Source of the DNA: an uncultured Clostridia bacterium
GTDB lineage: Bacteria; Bacillota; Clostridia; Christensenellales; Aristaeellaceae
DNA length: 51,383 nt
Assembly (NCBI GenBank): GCA_946527725.1
Contig: CAMMYM010000002.1
Location: 1-51,383 of the forward strand
Direction: 5' to 3'
Shown here: piece after piece, positions 8,364 through 17,304 of the stretch
How positions within the stretch are numbered: the stretch's first letter is position 1
How the letters are laid out: each line of letters starts with the position of its first letter
The notes under the pieces: model-generated
Told to the model about the DNA's origin: nothing
The model's input: the letters and a program-made list of their open reading frames with translations, nothing else
Databases searched by the model: none
Made by a program: the position numbers and the translations under genes

Positions 8364-8783
8364 CAAAAGAATCCGGCTGCAAAACCCGTCATTCCGGATC
8401 CTGCCGGGAATGCTTCCCTGTGCAGGCGCCGGACTGTTCCGTTTTCAGCGGCGCGGTTTCCGGTTTCTCCCGGTGCTCCGGCATCATGGTGCTGAGCACC
8501 TTCGGATCCGGCGGGCCGACCGGTGGATGAAACTTTCTCTTTTCCGCTTTCCGTTTTCATGATACACTGATGACAGCAAAAATCACGATGATACCGGGAA
8601 ACAACCGGGTCTGCAACTTTTCCCCGCCTGCCTGACGGGAAAGGCACGACGCAAGAACTGAAGAAGATTGCGGATTCCACCGGCAGCGATCCCGGCTTCT
8701 TTATCGATGCGGCGGATGCCGCGGTATCTTTTATCCGGACAGAAAAAGCAAATAAACCGACCGACAGAAAGGAGACTCCTGCC

Positions 8784-9791
8784 ATGAAAAAAGCATTCTC
8801 CCTGCTGCTCACCCTTTGCCTTCTGTGCGCCCGCTGCGCTTCCGGCGCGTCAGAAACAGCAACCCTGCGTTATGAACAGAACGGTTTTTCAGTCGACATC
8901 CCGGAAGGATGGATATACGGCTATACGGAAGGCGCTTCAACGTTCTATTACGCAAGGGTCGAAGGCAGCGAAGACCTCGCCATGCTGATGATCATGATGA
9001 CCAGGGACGATTCCCTGGCCGGCGTCCAGCTGACGGAGGAACAGCTGCAGGAAGCATACAACGGGTTCATCCAGGACGCCCTCGGCATGGCCATTGACGG
9101 CAACCTGTCCGGCGGCTACTCCGTCATCGCGGAAACGCCGTCCGTCATCTACTGGTTCCGCCAGACCATCGACGACACGGGTACGGAGTACTCCGTCGCC
9201 TACGACATGGCCATCATCGACGGATGGACCTTCGGCATGACCCTGCTGCATACCACGATCGAGCCGGAAGACCTGGCGAACGTCCTGAACAACATTGCCG
9301 TAGCAGTCGCGTACGACAGTGCGGCGGGAAACGCCCATGGAAAAGCCGTCACCCTGGCGGAGCTCCCGGCGAAGGATCACCCGTACGCCTTCAAGCCGAC
9401 CATCACCAACCGGCAGAACTACCTGGCGCCCCAGTGGATGGTCGATGAGAGCACCCGCGCCCTGTGCACCATGACACTGACAATGGACCTGGATATCAGC
9501 ATCACAAACTCCTTCAAGGCCTCCTATCCCATGAATGTATTCGCATCGTTCATCGGCTGTGAGGGAGATACCATCAGGACGATCGTCCCATCCCAGGATG
9601 AGACAATCGCCTACATCTTTGAGTATGACGCAGCGGAAGGAACCGCCCTGTACTACGCTGAGCCCTGGAGTGCGGAAACCCTCGCTGCCTTTGAAGCCTC
9701 CTGCACGGACCAGTATTACGCCAATACCGAGGAGGCGCTGATCTATGTCGCGCAGCTGATGATGGGTGCCTTTGAGGAAGCCGCCGAATAA
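8784..9791 (+). CDS. Secreted protein of unknown function
   Basis: A 335-residue protein with a classic signal peptide (MKKAFSLLLTLCLLCARCASG, cleavage near residue 22). The mature part begins with a segment like those in PsbP/DcrB-type domains (LRYEQNGFSVDIPEGWIYG). No enzymatic motif is visible. A strong ribosome site (GAAAGGAG) sets the start. It converges on the TIR gene, whose stop lies 11 bases beyond its own. A short GC-rich inverted repeat (CCCGGGCC/GGCCTGGG, 9794-9814) between them may terminate both. Location: outside the membrane, possibly cell-wall associated. Confidence 0.7.
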   Translation: MKKAFSLLLTLCLLCARCASGASETATLRYEQNGFSVDIPEGWIYGYTEGASTFYYARVEGSEDLAMLMIMMTRDDSLAGVQLTEEQLQEAYNGFIQDALGMAIDGNLSGGYSVIAETPSVIYWFRQTIDDTGTEYSVAYDMAIIDGWTFGMTLLHTTIEPEDLANVLNNIAVAVAYDSAAGNAHGKAVTLAELPAKDHPYAFKPTITNRQNYLAPQWMVDESTRALCTMTLTMDLDISITNSFKASYPMNVFASFIGCEGDTIRTIVPSQDETIAYIFEYDAAEGTALYYAEPWSAETLAAFEASCTDQYYANTEEALIYVAQLMMGAFEEAAE

Positions 9792-9801
9792 TTCCCGGGC
9801 C

Positions 9802-12492
9802 TCAATGGCCTGGGACGAAACGCCTTGCTGCCTCCAGCAGGGCGTTTTCATCCTGCCAGAGTTCACCGGTCACAGCGCCGTTTCCTTCGGTCAGGCCTAC
9901 TGCGTATTTTCCGTCTTCCGAAAAGCCGATCCTGCTGAATCCCGCGGCATTCTGCATGGTAAAGAGGCGTTCTCCCTTCTCCGTGTCGAACACGTCCACG
10001 GCCGTGCCGTTGTTACGCCCCGCCGCCAGGAAGCTCCCCTCAAACATGAATACCCTGAAGATACCTTCCGTGTCCAGGATATTCATGCTGCCGTTCTCCA
10101 GGTTCTGGAACATGATCCGGCCGTAGCTGTCCGCAGCGGCCATCCGGCCCCCGAAGATTCCGAAGGCTGTCGGTTCATTGTAGAACTGCGTATTCAGGAG
10201 GAACGCCTGCTGCCCTTCCCCTTTCCGGAAAACTTCAATCGCGCCGTCCGGATAGATCAGGGCTGCATATTCCCCGCCCGGCGCGTAATACAGCTTCGGA
10301 TCATAGTTCTCCATCTGATTGAGCGCTTTGAATGTCTCTGACACCCGGTGCCCGCCCAGCGGTTCTTCCTCCCAGGGTGCATCCGCTTCATTCCGCGGGT
10401 CGTATCCGCGAATCCCGCCTTCATAGTTTTCCCGCGACACCACGGAAGCAATGCCGGGCAGGCTGAGCAGGATGGCTTCCCCGCCGCCCTGGGTCGCAAA
10501 CACATAGTCGCTTCCGACAGGCAGGGCATTGTTGTAAAGCAGGTTATCCTCCGCATTCAGGAAAAGGAGGATTTCGCCGGTTTCCGCGTCCACGACATAC
10601 AGGTCCGGTGAGAAAAACGTCAGGTATTTTCCGTCCTCACTCCAGTTCAGGATCATGGGAGCCGGATCTTCCCATTCAATTTCCGTCCGGGCCAGTTCCT
10701 TGCCCTTCGCGGTGCCCAGGATATACAGCGAATGCTCGGAAAGAAAGGCCATTTTCTCCGAATCCGGGGAAAAGACCGGGCTGGACGCGCCGTTCGTCAC
10801 TCCGCGGTCCAGCTTTTTCATTTGCCGCAGCTTACCCGTTTCCGTATCCCAAACGCACACGTACCCGAACAGCCTGAACTGGCAGGCCGCCCAGCGTCCG
10901 TCCGGGGACAGGCCGTAGTAATCCGCAAACACGGCAGGTGCCCGCTCCAGCAAAGAGATCCTCTGCCCCCGGTCATCCAGGATAATTGTCCCGGACTGCC
11001 CGGCGATACCGGTCACCAGCACCCTGGTCCCGTCCTGTGATACGAGCAGCGGCACAAGTGAATACCGGTCCGCGTAGTCCGTGATAATTTCGTCCAGCGG
11101 TCTGTTGCCGCCCATAAAGGTATAAAGGGTATTCCCCTTATCATAACCGTCCTGCTGCTCCCCCACAGTATAAAAGGGCTCCGTCTCCCCTTCCGGCAGG
11201 GAAACAAGCAGCAGTTTGTCGTGGTCCTGCACCAGCAGTTTGTCCGATCCCTTCCAGAACAGTGCATTCGCCGTTTCGCCGGTTTCGCCGGTATAGGTAA
11301 AGACCTCCGATCCGTCTTCCGTGTTCCAGACCGCCGCGCAGCGGTAATCATCGCACAGTGCGACGAACCGGGATCCGTCCGGCGAGAAAGCAATATATGT
11401 GATGTCCCCGCTGCCCTTCGAGACTGCGTAAACCATTTCGCCGGCTTCCAGATCAAAAAGCGCCACCGCTTTGCTGTTTACAATACAGATTGCCTTCTTC
11501 CCGTCCGGTGAAATCCGGGCGTTGTTCAGGCGCCCGTTCTGCAGGTCCATCCGGGATACCACCGAGAATGGCTCGATATACATCGTCCGGCGCAGCCGGG
11601 CAATAATCTCTTCCCGGCGTATCCCGCCGTTCGCGTCGCTCAGCGCCAGGGCGTCCAGCAGGACGCCGGCAGACTGGCGCCTGTCTGAGCCTGCACGCAG
11701 GGAATCCGCTGCTTGCAGGGCTTCCCCGATGCTGTTGGACACAGCGTTCAGCCGCTCCTCCTCTGCCCGAAGGCGTTCCTCCTCCGCCCTGCGCTGTTCT
11801 TCCTCGGCACGCAGGCGCTCCTCTTCGGCGATGCGCTGCTGTTCCTCCGCGATCTTCCGGAGATTTGCGTTGTGAACCAGGACGCCGGTAAGCACCCCGG
11901 CCGCTACCAGTGCGACAGCGGACAAGGATGCGATCCGCTTCCTGCGGCGCTGCCGCTCGCGCATCCGCAGGTCATCGTACGGTACACCCAGCATCGGGGC
12001 CAGCAGCCGCAGCTTCTCCCCTTTCAGCTTTTTCAGCATTTCAGCCGTTGAGGCCGCGCGCACGTCCGCAGCCAGCGGTTCCACGGGCTGCATGCCGCCT
12101 GCCGCGTCCTCCCTGAACTGCAGTGCCTGCGGGAAGCTGTCCCGCGGTTCGCCTTCGGTCAGAATCGTCAGGACATGATCCTTCCCTTTTCTCTCTATGA
12201 AGTATTCCAGCTCCCGCATACACCAGCGGCTTTCCAGGTACCGCGGGGAACATACGGCAATGAACCAGTCGCTGTTGTCCAGCGCGTTCTCGATATCCTT
12301 CCCCAGGTCCGAGGAAAGCGGCAGCTCCTCCTCATCCCGGAAAACGAGGCCCATTTTGGTCCGGCCGGTTTTTTTGCGGATACCGGCAGGAATCCTGTAA
12401 GTCTCGATCGCGGTATGCAGTTTCCGGGCAACCGCCTGGTCCGGCAGCTGATGGCGGTAGCTGATAAAGGCGGTAAAGCCTCTTTCGTTCAT
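9802..12492 (-). CDS. TIR domain protein with transmembrane helix, coiled coil and WD40-like propeller
   Basis: The start at 12492 (MNERGFTAFISYRHQ) has a GAGGTG ribosome site; the frame is open further upstream without one. Domains of the 896-residue product: TIR at residues 5-110 (AFISYRH box 1; CSPRYLESRWCMREL with Glu94 at the place of the NADase catalytic Glu); a membrane helix at about 187-206 after a basic stop-transfer-like RQRRRKR; a heptad-rich Glu/Arg coiled coil at about 210-260 with EEERLRAEEEQRRAEEE repeats; then about 550 residues of WD40-like blades (ISPDGKKA, FSPDGSRF, LSPDGRWA, FSPDSEKM). TIR faces the cytoplasm and the propeller outside if the single helix inserts N-in. Bacterial TIR domains often cleave NAD+ in defence or signalling, but no partner gene is visible. 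Confidence 0.88.
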   Translation of the reverse strand: MNERGFTAFISYRHQLPDQAVARKLHTAIETYRIPAGIRKKTGRTKMGLVFRDEEELPLSSDLGKDIENALDNSDWFIAVCSPRYLESRWCMRELEYFIERKGKDHVLTILTEGEPRDSFPQALQFREDAAGGMQPVEPLAADVRAASTAEMLKKLKGEKLRLLAPMLGVPYDDLRMRERQRRRKRIASLSAVALVAAGVLTGVLVHNANLRKIAEEQQRIAEEERLRAEEEQRRAEEERLRAEEERLNAVSNSIGEALQAADSLRAGSDRRQSAGVLLDALALSDANGGIRREEIIARLRRTMYIEPFSVVSRMDLQNGRLNNARISPDGKKAICIVNSKAVALFDLEAGEMVYAVSKGSGDITYIAFSPDGSRFVALCDDYRCAAVWNTEDGSEVFTYTGETGETANALFWKGSDKLLVQDHDKLLLVSLPEGETEPFYTVGEQQDGYDKGNTLYTFMGGNRPLDEIITDYADRYSLVPLLVSQDGTRVLVTGIAGQSGTIILDDRGQRISLLERAPAVFADYYGLSPDGRWAACQFRLFGYVCVWDTETGKLRQMKKLDRGVTNGASSPVFSPDSEKMAFLSEHSLYILGTAKGKELARTEIEWEDPAPMILNWSEDGKYLTFFSPDLYVVDAETGEILLFLNAEDNLLYNNALPVGSDYVFATQGGGEAILLSLPGIASVVSRENYEGGIRGYDPRNEADAPWEEEPLGGHRVSETFKALNQMENYDPKLYYAPGGEYAALIYPDGAIEVFRKGEGQQAFLLNTQFYNEPTAFGIFGGRMAAADSYGRIMFQNLENGSMNILDTEGIFRVFMFEGSFLAAGRNNGTAVDVFDTEKGERLFTMQNAAGFSRIGFSEDGKYAVGLTEGNGAVTGELWQDENALLEAARRFVPGH

Positions 12493-12526
12493 GCTGGACA
12501 CCTCTTCTGTTTTTTCTGCTGCCTTT

Positions 12527-12555
12527 ATTGTACCGGAACATCCGGGCAGTGGCAA
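12527..12555 (-). promoter_or_regulatory. Promoter of the TIR-propeller gene
   Basis: The minus strand has TTGCCA, a 17-base spacer and TACAAT, ending 34 bases before the chosen ATG at 12492. This supports that start over the longer open frame, because the promoter lies inside the alternative N-terminal extension. Confidence 0.6.
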
Positions 12556-12692
12556 GCATGAAAAAAACGCCAAGGGGATCGCCGATCCGCAAAAAGCATA
12601 TTCGTCATGATCCATCCGGACAAAACGTTCCCGGGCCCGGCCTGGGATTCCTGCATGTATCGCTTCGTCGGCCGGCTTGCCTTTCCGGTTCG

Positions 12693-12721
12693 TTGATATC
12701 CGGGGCAATATGGTCTATAAT
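12693..12721 (+). promoter_or_regulatory. Promoter of the secreted tyrosine phosphatase gene
   Basis: TTGATA, 17-base spacer, TATAAT. The spacer ends in AATATGGTC, similar to the TATGG context of the other promoters here. The predicted transcript starts about 55 bases before the ATG. Confidence 0.7.
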
Positions 12722-12785
12722 ATGCCCACAAGATCGGAATCAGCCGAAAAAAAGACATATCTGAATACGAGCGGAGGAGATGATT

Positions 12786-14045
12786 ATGATGAAAAAGTTC
12801 TTTGCGTTCCTGGTTGCCCTGTGCCTGCTGCCGGGCATGTGCGCCGTTCACGCTGAGCCAGCCGAGGCGCCGGAAGAGTTCCCTTCCGTGACGCTGGACA
12901 TCCTGAACAGGGGCGAGGACGCGTTCTTCGGATGCGACGTGAACATTTCGATCAGGGATTTTATCGCACTGGGATTTGAGTTCGGAGACGCCTGCGATGT
13001 CGTACTGGAGAATGATCTGTTCCGCTATGAATTCAAATCTGTTCCCTTCTATAACGGCTATTACACGAAAACGGGTGATCCGCTGCTTTGCGGTTACGGC
13101 TATGCCGTCAGGGAGAAAAGAGGAGAGGATTACCAGTACACAAGAACCGATTACCCGTATCTGCGCTTCTGCTTCAACAACAGGGAAATGTGGAACCTGC
13201 TGCACCTTACTACGGATATGAAATGCACCATTACGCTGGTGGAAAAGGGCGGCTACGATTACGACCAGAAGCTCGTCGGCAGTCAAACGTACAGCAAAAA
13301 TTTTGAGGACTATGAAGCGAAGAACGGAATTACCCAGGAAGAAGTTTTTGCCAACTTCCGGGCTGTCCGGTCCAATGCCATCCGGGAAAACGTCCTGTTC
13401 CGGTCGGCTTCGCCCTTTGACAACGCCAACAACCGGGCTCCCTATGCAGACGAGCTGGCGAAGGCAAACGGTATCGATTACGTGCTGAACCTGGCTGATT
13501 CCCAGGCGAAGATCGACATGTATAAGGAATCGGAAATCTGGCCGGAGCTGGACTACTCCCGGAAGCTCCTGAACAACGGTCAGGTCTGCCTGATGTCCAT
13601 GTCCGCGGCTTATGAAGGAACGGCCTATCAGTCGGCGCTTGTCAATGGGCTGAACAGCGCGCTGGCCCACAGCGCGACAAGGATCCTGATCCACTGCACG
13701 GAGGGAAAAGACAGGACAGGTTTTGTTGCCTTGCTTCTGGAAAGCCTCTGCGGCGCGACCTACGAAGAAATGGTGCATGACTACATGATAACCTACGATA
13801 ACTATTACAGTCTCACGGAAGCGTCCGACAAAACGGCATATGACTATATCGTTGAACTGAAGTTCGACGATATGGTCAATTATCTCCTGACCTTTGATTC
13901 CACCCTGGAGGCAAAGGGCGACGGCACCTATGACCTGGCCGGCGTGACGCCGGAAAACTACGCGGCAGCGGCAAGGAACCTGCTCGCGAAAGCCGGCATG
14001 AGCGATGACAACCTGCAGGCGCTGACCGCCCTGCTGAAAAAATAA
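12786..14045 (+). CDS. Secreted tyrosine phosphatase-like protein
   Basis: The ATG at 12786 is 6 bases after GGAGGAG; the ATG at 12780 abuts that site and is unlikely, and one at 12789 is also possible. A signal peptide ends near AVHA (residue 23). The family is the LipA/Y_phosphatase3 type. RAVRSNAIRENVLFRSASPF and YVLNLADS are typical upstream motifs. The P-loop is HCTEGKDRTG with Cys304 nucleophile and Arg310, followed by an Asp-containing helix. Such enzymes act on phosphotyrosine or phosphoinositide; here it is exported. The central 100 residues before the phosphatase core are not recognised. It is divergent from the TIR gene. Confidence 0.85.
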   Translation: MMKKFFAFLVALCLLPGMCAVHAEPAEAPEEFPSVTLDILNRGEDAFFGCDVNISIRDFIALGFEFGDACDVVLENDLFRYEFKSVPFYNGYYTKTGDPLLCGYGYAVREKRGEDYQYTRTDYPYLRFCFNNREMWNLLHLTTDMKCTITLVEKGGYDYDQKLVGSQTYSKNFEDYEAKNGITQEEVFANFRAVRSNAIRENVLFRSASPFDNANNRAPYADELAKANGIDYVLNLADSQAKIDMYKESEIWPELDYSRKLLNNGQVCLMSMSAAYEGTAYQSALVNGLNSALAHSATRILIHCTEGKDRTGFVALLLESLCGATYEEMVHDYMITYDNYYSLTEASDKTAYDYIVELKFDDMVNYLLTFDSTLEAKGDGTYDLAGVTPENYAAAARNLLAKAGMSDDNLQALTALLKK

Positions 14046-14071
14046 GCGTTCCCGACCGTAAACAGGGCGCT

Positions 14072-14740
14072 TCATCTTCCCGGAAGCCATCCCTCCCGCA
14101 CGGCAACCAGCTGATCCGGCTCAACATGGCACGGCAGGAATGTGATCTTCACGCCTGCCTTTTCGGCTTCTTCCAGCGCATCGCAGAAAGCCGGATCCGT
14201 CTCCCGGTTTCCCCTCACTTCCGTGACTCCGTCCATCTGAATGACAAACAGCAGAATGGGCGTATATCCCGCTGCGTGCGCCAGCTCGCGCAGGTGCTTT
14301 ACGCCCCGCCCGGTCGGTGCGTCCGGGAAATATCCAATCCCATTCCGTTCCAGCGTGCATCCCTTGACTTCCATCAGGAACCGTTCGTTCCCCCGTTCCA
14401 TCATAAAATCCAGCCGGGACTGCCCATACACGAATTCGGGGCGGATTACGTCAAAGCACTGCGTTTCCAGCCATTCCCGGGCCACAGCGTTTGGCGCCTG
14501 GCTGTCAATATTGGTCAGCAGTCCGTTTGATTTCCTGACTGCGATCAGATCCCAGGCTGTCTTTCTGTCCGGATTCCCTGATCCGGCCAGATAGACTTCG
14601 GCGCCGGAAAGCAGCAGTTCCCTGCAGCGGCCGGTGTTTTTTACATGGACCGTTTCCCTGCGGCCGCCGATGTCCACATGGGCGATAAACCGGTTCGGCT
14701 GGTCGATAAAGGCAGCCCGGATCACATTTCTGTATCTCAT
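14072..14740 (-). CDS. sfsA: DNA/RNA nuclease SfsA
   Basis: A full-length SfsA: the N-terminal OB-like domain (RFIAHVDIGGRRETVHVKNTGRC) is followed by a PD-(D/E)XK-like nuclease core (SRLDFMMERGNERFLMEVKGCTL, with the Asp and the E-V-K of the catalytic site). The C-terminal motif reads GRGVKHLREL. The ATG at 14740 begins 1 base after the stop of the cation transporter; a TTG further upstream would overlap that gene. The original maltose-metabolism role in E. coli is indirect; the family binds and cuts nucleic acid. It is the last gene of a four-gene operon. Confidence 0.92.
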   Translation of the reverse strand: MRYRNVIRAAFIDQPNRFIAHVDIGGRRETVHVKNTGRCRELLLSGAEVYLAGSGNPDRKTAWDLIAVRKSNGLLTNIDSQAPNAVAREWLETQCFDVIRPEFVYGQSRLDFMMERGNERFLMEVKGCTLERNGIGYFPDAPTGRGVKHLRELAHAAGYTPILLFVIQMDGVTEVRGNRETDPAFCDALEEAEKAGVKITFLPCHVEPDQLVAVREGWLPGR

Positions 14741-14741
14741 C

Positions 14742-15893
14742 TCATTCTTCCGCAAAATCCGTATCCATGGTCACCTGCAGCTGATAATCCGGAAACTCCT
14801 TCTGTACGCGCTCTGTGACTTCCCGGCATACAGCCTTCCGGTCTTTCGCGTCGAAGCTGACCACCACGTCAAACCGCATGGTCTTCCGGTCCTCCAGCAG
14901 ATAGAAACCATGTATCTGCCTCACATGCTCATGGGCCAGGACGATCTCCTGCACCTTCCGCTGCGCCTGCATGACGTTTTCATCCTTCGTATTGACAGAG
15001 TACACTCCGATCGCCGTCAGGATGACATGATGCTCGGCCAGCACTTTCATCGTGATTTCCCGGATCAGCTGATCCAGCCGGTCTGCTGAGTACGTGTCCG
15101 GCACTTCGATATGAATGGAACCGTTCCAGGTGTCCGGGCCGTAATTATGCAGGACCAGGTCATAGGCACCCTGTATATCCGGGAAGCTCATAACGGTTTC
15201 ACGGATGCCCCTGGCAAGTTCCGTATCGTTCCGTTCCCCGAGAATCTGTGAGATCGTATCCCGGAGCATTTCGACACCGGATTTGATGATCACGAGCGAG
15301 ATGACTGCGCCGAGCCAGGCTTCCAGGGATACGCGGAAGATCAGGAAAATCCCCGCCGCCACCAGCGTGGACGCTGAAATAACCGAGTCCAGCATGGCGT
15401 CTTTCCCGGAGTTGATCAGCGAGTCGGAATTGACCTTCTCGCCGATGCCTTTTACATAACGTCCAAGAAGGATCTTGACCGCCACGGCTACCGCCACAAT
15501 GACCAGGGATACAGCATTGTAGTCCGGCGTTTCCGGATGGACGATTTGTTTGACAGACTCCGCAAAGGAGGTAATGCCTGCATACAGCACGATCACGGAG
15601 ATGATCATGGCGCTCAGGTATTCGATCCGCCCGTAGCCGAACGGATGTTTCTTGTCCGGTTCCCGTCCGGCCAGTTTAGTGCCGATAATCGTGATCAGGG
15701 AACTGCCCGCGTCAGAGATATTGTTGACCGCATCCAGCACGATGGCAATAGAGTTTGCCATCAGGCCTACCGCCGCTTTGAAAGCGGCAAGGAATACGTT
15801 CGCCACAATACCGATGATGCTGGTTTTGACGATCGTCTTTTCACGGGTAAGCTCAGTTGCTTCCGCAGCGTTGTAATTCATGGATTCATTCAT
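14742..15893 (-). CDS. Cation diffusion facilitator family transporter
   Basis: A 383-residue protein starting MNESMNYN after a GGAGGG site. There are six predicted membrane helices between residues 25 and 210. The Zn/Mn-type Asp motifs are in LDAVNNISDAGSS (helix 2) and DAMLDSVISAS (helix 5). The cytoplasmic C-terminal dimerisation domain is longer than usual (about 170 residues), with one ferredoxin-like module (HIEVPDTYSAD) and a further duplicated-looking stretch (RFDVVVSFDAKDR). It exports a divalent metal, perhaps Mn, Zn or Fe; which one is not decidable here. It is co-transcribed with YlxP and SfsA. Confidence 0.9.
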   Translation of the reverse strand: MNESMNYNAAEATELTREKTIVKTSIIGIVANVFLAAFKAAVGLMANSIAIVLDAVNNISDAGSSLITIIGTKLAGREPDKKHPFGYGRIEYLSAMIISVIVLYAGITSFAESVKQIVHPETPDYNAVSLVIVAVAVAVKILLGRYVKGIGEKVNSDSLINSGKDAMLDSVISASTLVAAGIFLIFRVSLEAWLGAVISLVIIKSGVEMLRDTISQILGERNDTELARGIRETVMSFPDIQGAYDLVLHNYGPDTWNGSIHIEVPDTYSADRLDQLIREITMKVLAEHHVILTAIGVYSVNTKDENVMQAQRKVQEIVLAHEHVRQIHGFYLLEDRKTMRFDVVVSFDAKDRKAVCREVTERVQKEFPDYQLQVTMDTDFAEE

Positions 15894-15916
15894 AGCCGTC
15901 CCTCCGTTTCCGGTCT

Positions 15917-16198
15917 TCATTTGATCTCCCGCGTTTCCTCCAGGATCTCCGCCTCGCAGTTTTCTTCCACAAACAGCGAGATCTCTTCCATCAGGCTGTC
16001 CGCCATCGCGTTGTGCGGGACAATGGCTGCAACTCCGATTACGAGAATCCGGTGTGTATCCTGCTCGCCAATCTCAGCAGCAGAAACATGGAACCTGTTC
16101 TGCAGCTGCGCTGTCAGGCTTTTGACAATCATTCGTTTTTCCTTCAGGCTGCGGACCCAGGATGCCCGCAGGCGGAAGGTCATCGCGGCGATGTTCAT
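15917..16198 (-). CDS. YlxP/DUF503 family protein
   Basis: A 93-residue protein matching the DUF503 pattern: LRASWVRSLKEKRMIVKSL, then RFHVSAAEIGEQD and a C-terminal amphipathic stretch. In Bacillus the member YlxP sits in the nusA-infB operon and is linked to ribosome biogenesis, but here it lies in a metal/redox operon. Its start overlaps the stop of the C-GCAxxG gene (ATGA). Confidence 0.88.
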   Translation of the reverse strand: MNIAAMTFRLRASWVRSLKEKRMIVKSLTAQLQNRFHVSAAEIGEQDTHRILVIGVAAIVPHNAMADSLMEEISLFVEENCEAEILEETREIK

Positions 16199-16614
16199 TT
16201 CAGCTTTCCCTTCGCCCGCAATACTTCTTCAACGTAACCGATGCATTCCCGGATCATCGCGTTGCAGTGGGGCATTTTCTCGCCGCCGTTTTCAGCGTTG
16301 ATCCGGAGCAGGTCCTTACAGTTGATCATCCCGTTATGGTGATCCCGGATCTTCCGGATCAGGTCATTGGCTGCCTCCGGATCGTCCGCGCCGGCCAGCC
16401 CCAACGCCAGGAGGCTGCCGGTGATCGCACCGCAGACTGATCCCATTTGCATTCCCCCGCGGAAATAGGTCGCGGCTTTCATGCTGGCTTCTTCATCATA
16501 TCCGGCGTCTTCCGCGAAAACGGACACGACTGCCTGGCAGCAGTTCCAGGCAGGCTTGCCTTCCGGTGTAAAACGGCTTCGGCGTTCCATTGCCAGGTCT
16601 GTGTATTTGCTCAT
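16195..16614 (-). CDS. C-GCAxxG-C-C family redox protein
   Basis: A 139-residue protein with the conserved cysteines of this putative redox family: NCCQAV near residue 25, a GS-V-CGAITGSL segment at about 60 in place of GCAxxG, NCKDLL at about 98, and CNAMIRECI near the C-terminus. Family members are thought to bind a cofactor or take part in thiol redox, and are common in anaerobes. It is the first gene of the operon leading to YlxP, the cation transporter and SfsA. Confidence 0.85.
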   Translation of the reverse strand: MSKYTDLAMERRSRFTPEGKPAWNCCQAVVSVFAEDAGYDEEASMKAATYFRGGMQMGSVCGAITGSLLALGLAGADDPEAANDLIRKIRDHHNGMINCKDLLRINAENGGEKMPHCNAMIRECIGYVEEVLRAKGKLK

Positions 16615-16737
16615 TTGGATTCCTCCTCTGCCTGTGTTATCATGCGTTCAGGGTTCTGCAAAAGGCATGCCATCTTCTGTCCGCCCTTTTTGCCATGCGG
16701 TTTTCACTGTCCTCCGGCCGTTACCGCCGTTTTTTCC

Positions 16738-16775
16738 ATTATAGGACATTATACTTTATTTTATGTTTTTCGTCA
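16738..16775 (-). promoter_or_regulatory. AT-rich promoter of the C-GCAxxG operon
   Basis: The minus strand carries two TATAAT hexamers 10 bases apart (16748-16753 and 16738-16743) in an AT-rich tract. A weak -35 (TGACGA, 16770-16775) is 16 bases before the first. Confidence 0.5.
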
Positions 16776-16949
16776 TTTTCGTTTTGGCAGTTTTGCGCTT
16801 TCGTTTTAATTCTCCGTTTCCCGGCGCGGCCTGCCCGTACTTGTCAATATCGGCGGACTTTCTTTTCGGAATCCGGCATGCTTTGCCATCTCGGGACGGT
16901 TGTTAACGGTTCGCAGGAAAGGCCCGGAGGCGGCAAAACCGCATGCGCA

Positions 16950-16978
16950 TTGACAGTTATCCGTGTGTTATGTATGAT
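16950..16978 (+). promoter_or_regulatory. Strong rightward promoter
   Basis: TTGACA, 17-base spacer, TATGAT, an almost consensus sigma-A promoter. The first recognisable gene starts at 17305, which leaves an untranslated leader of about 320 bases. I found no complete gene in 16979-17304. Short inverted sequences are present but no riboswitch class I can name. Confidence 0.6.
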
Positions 16979-17304
16979 CTTCCCACCGGCAATGATCAAT
17001 GTAAGGCTTTTTATGGTGCTTTCTGAAATATCCCTGGTCTGTCAGGCGCCTGCTGATCCCCATTGGCTTCGGATCATTCACCTGCTGGCTTGCCGAGGGC
17101 GGCGCGCATGTGATCTGCCGGGCTGCGATATCCGTATCCGGAAAGGTGTTCAGTACGCCCGGGACAATCATCTGTTTACGGCGTTCTGCCCGAAAATGCC
17201 GGCAGGCGCGGTTGGAATCCCGGAAGATATCATAAGGGAATAGCAGGGATGAACCGGCAGAAGGATTGCCTGTCAGGAAAATACTGCAAAAAGGATTGCT
17301 TGCT

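Noticed and set aside
8643-8750. Coding-like stretch GTTQELKKIADSTGSDPG before the secreted protein
   Set aside because: No start, ribosome site or continuing homology; at most a remnant of an older gene.
8330-8812. 160-codon minus-strand frame between the hydrolase and the secreted protein
   Set aside because: It crosses the promoter element and the start of the gene at 8784, and the composition is not protein-like.
8937-9866. 309-codon minus-strand frame across the secreted protein gene
   Set aside because: Antisense shadow of 8784-9791.
11760-11860. Repetitive DNA in the coiled-coil part of the TIR gene as a possible CRISPR or VNTR
   Set aside because: The repeats are codon-phase heptad repeats (EEERLRAEEEQ) inside one frame, not spacer-separated direct repeats.
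12493-12708. 72-residue upstream extension of the TIR protein
   Set aside because: The promoter at 12527-12555 lies inside it and the TIR box begins right after the ATG at 12492.
12525-14090. 521-codon minus-strand frame antisense to the phosphatase gene
   Set aside because: A shadow of the GC-rich third-position pattern of the real plus-strand gene, which has signal peptide and active-site motifs.
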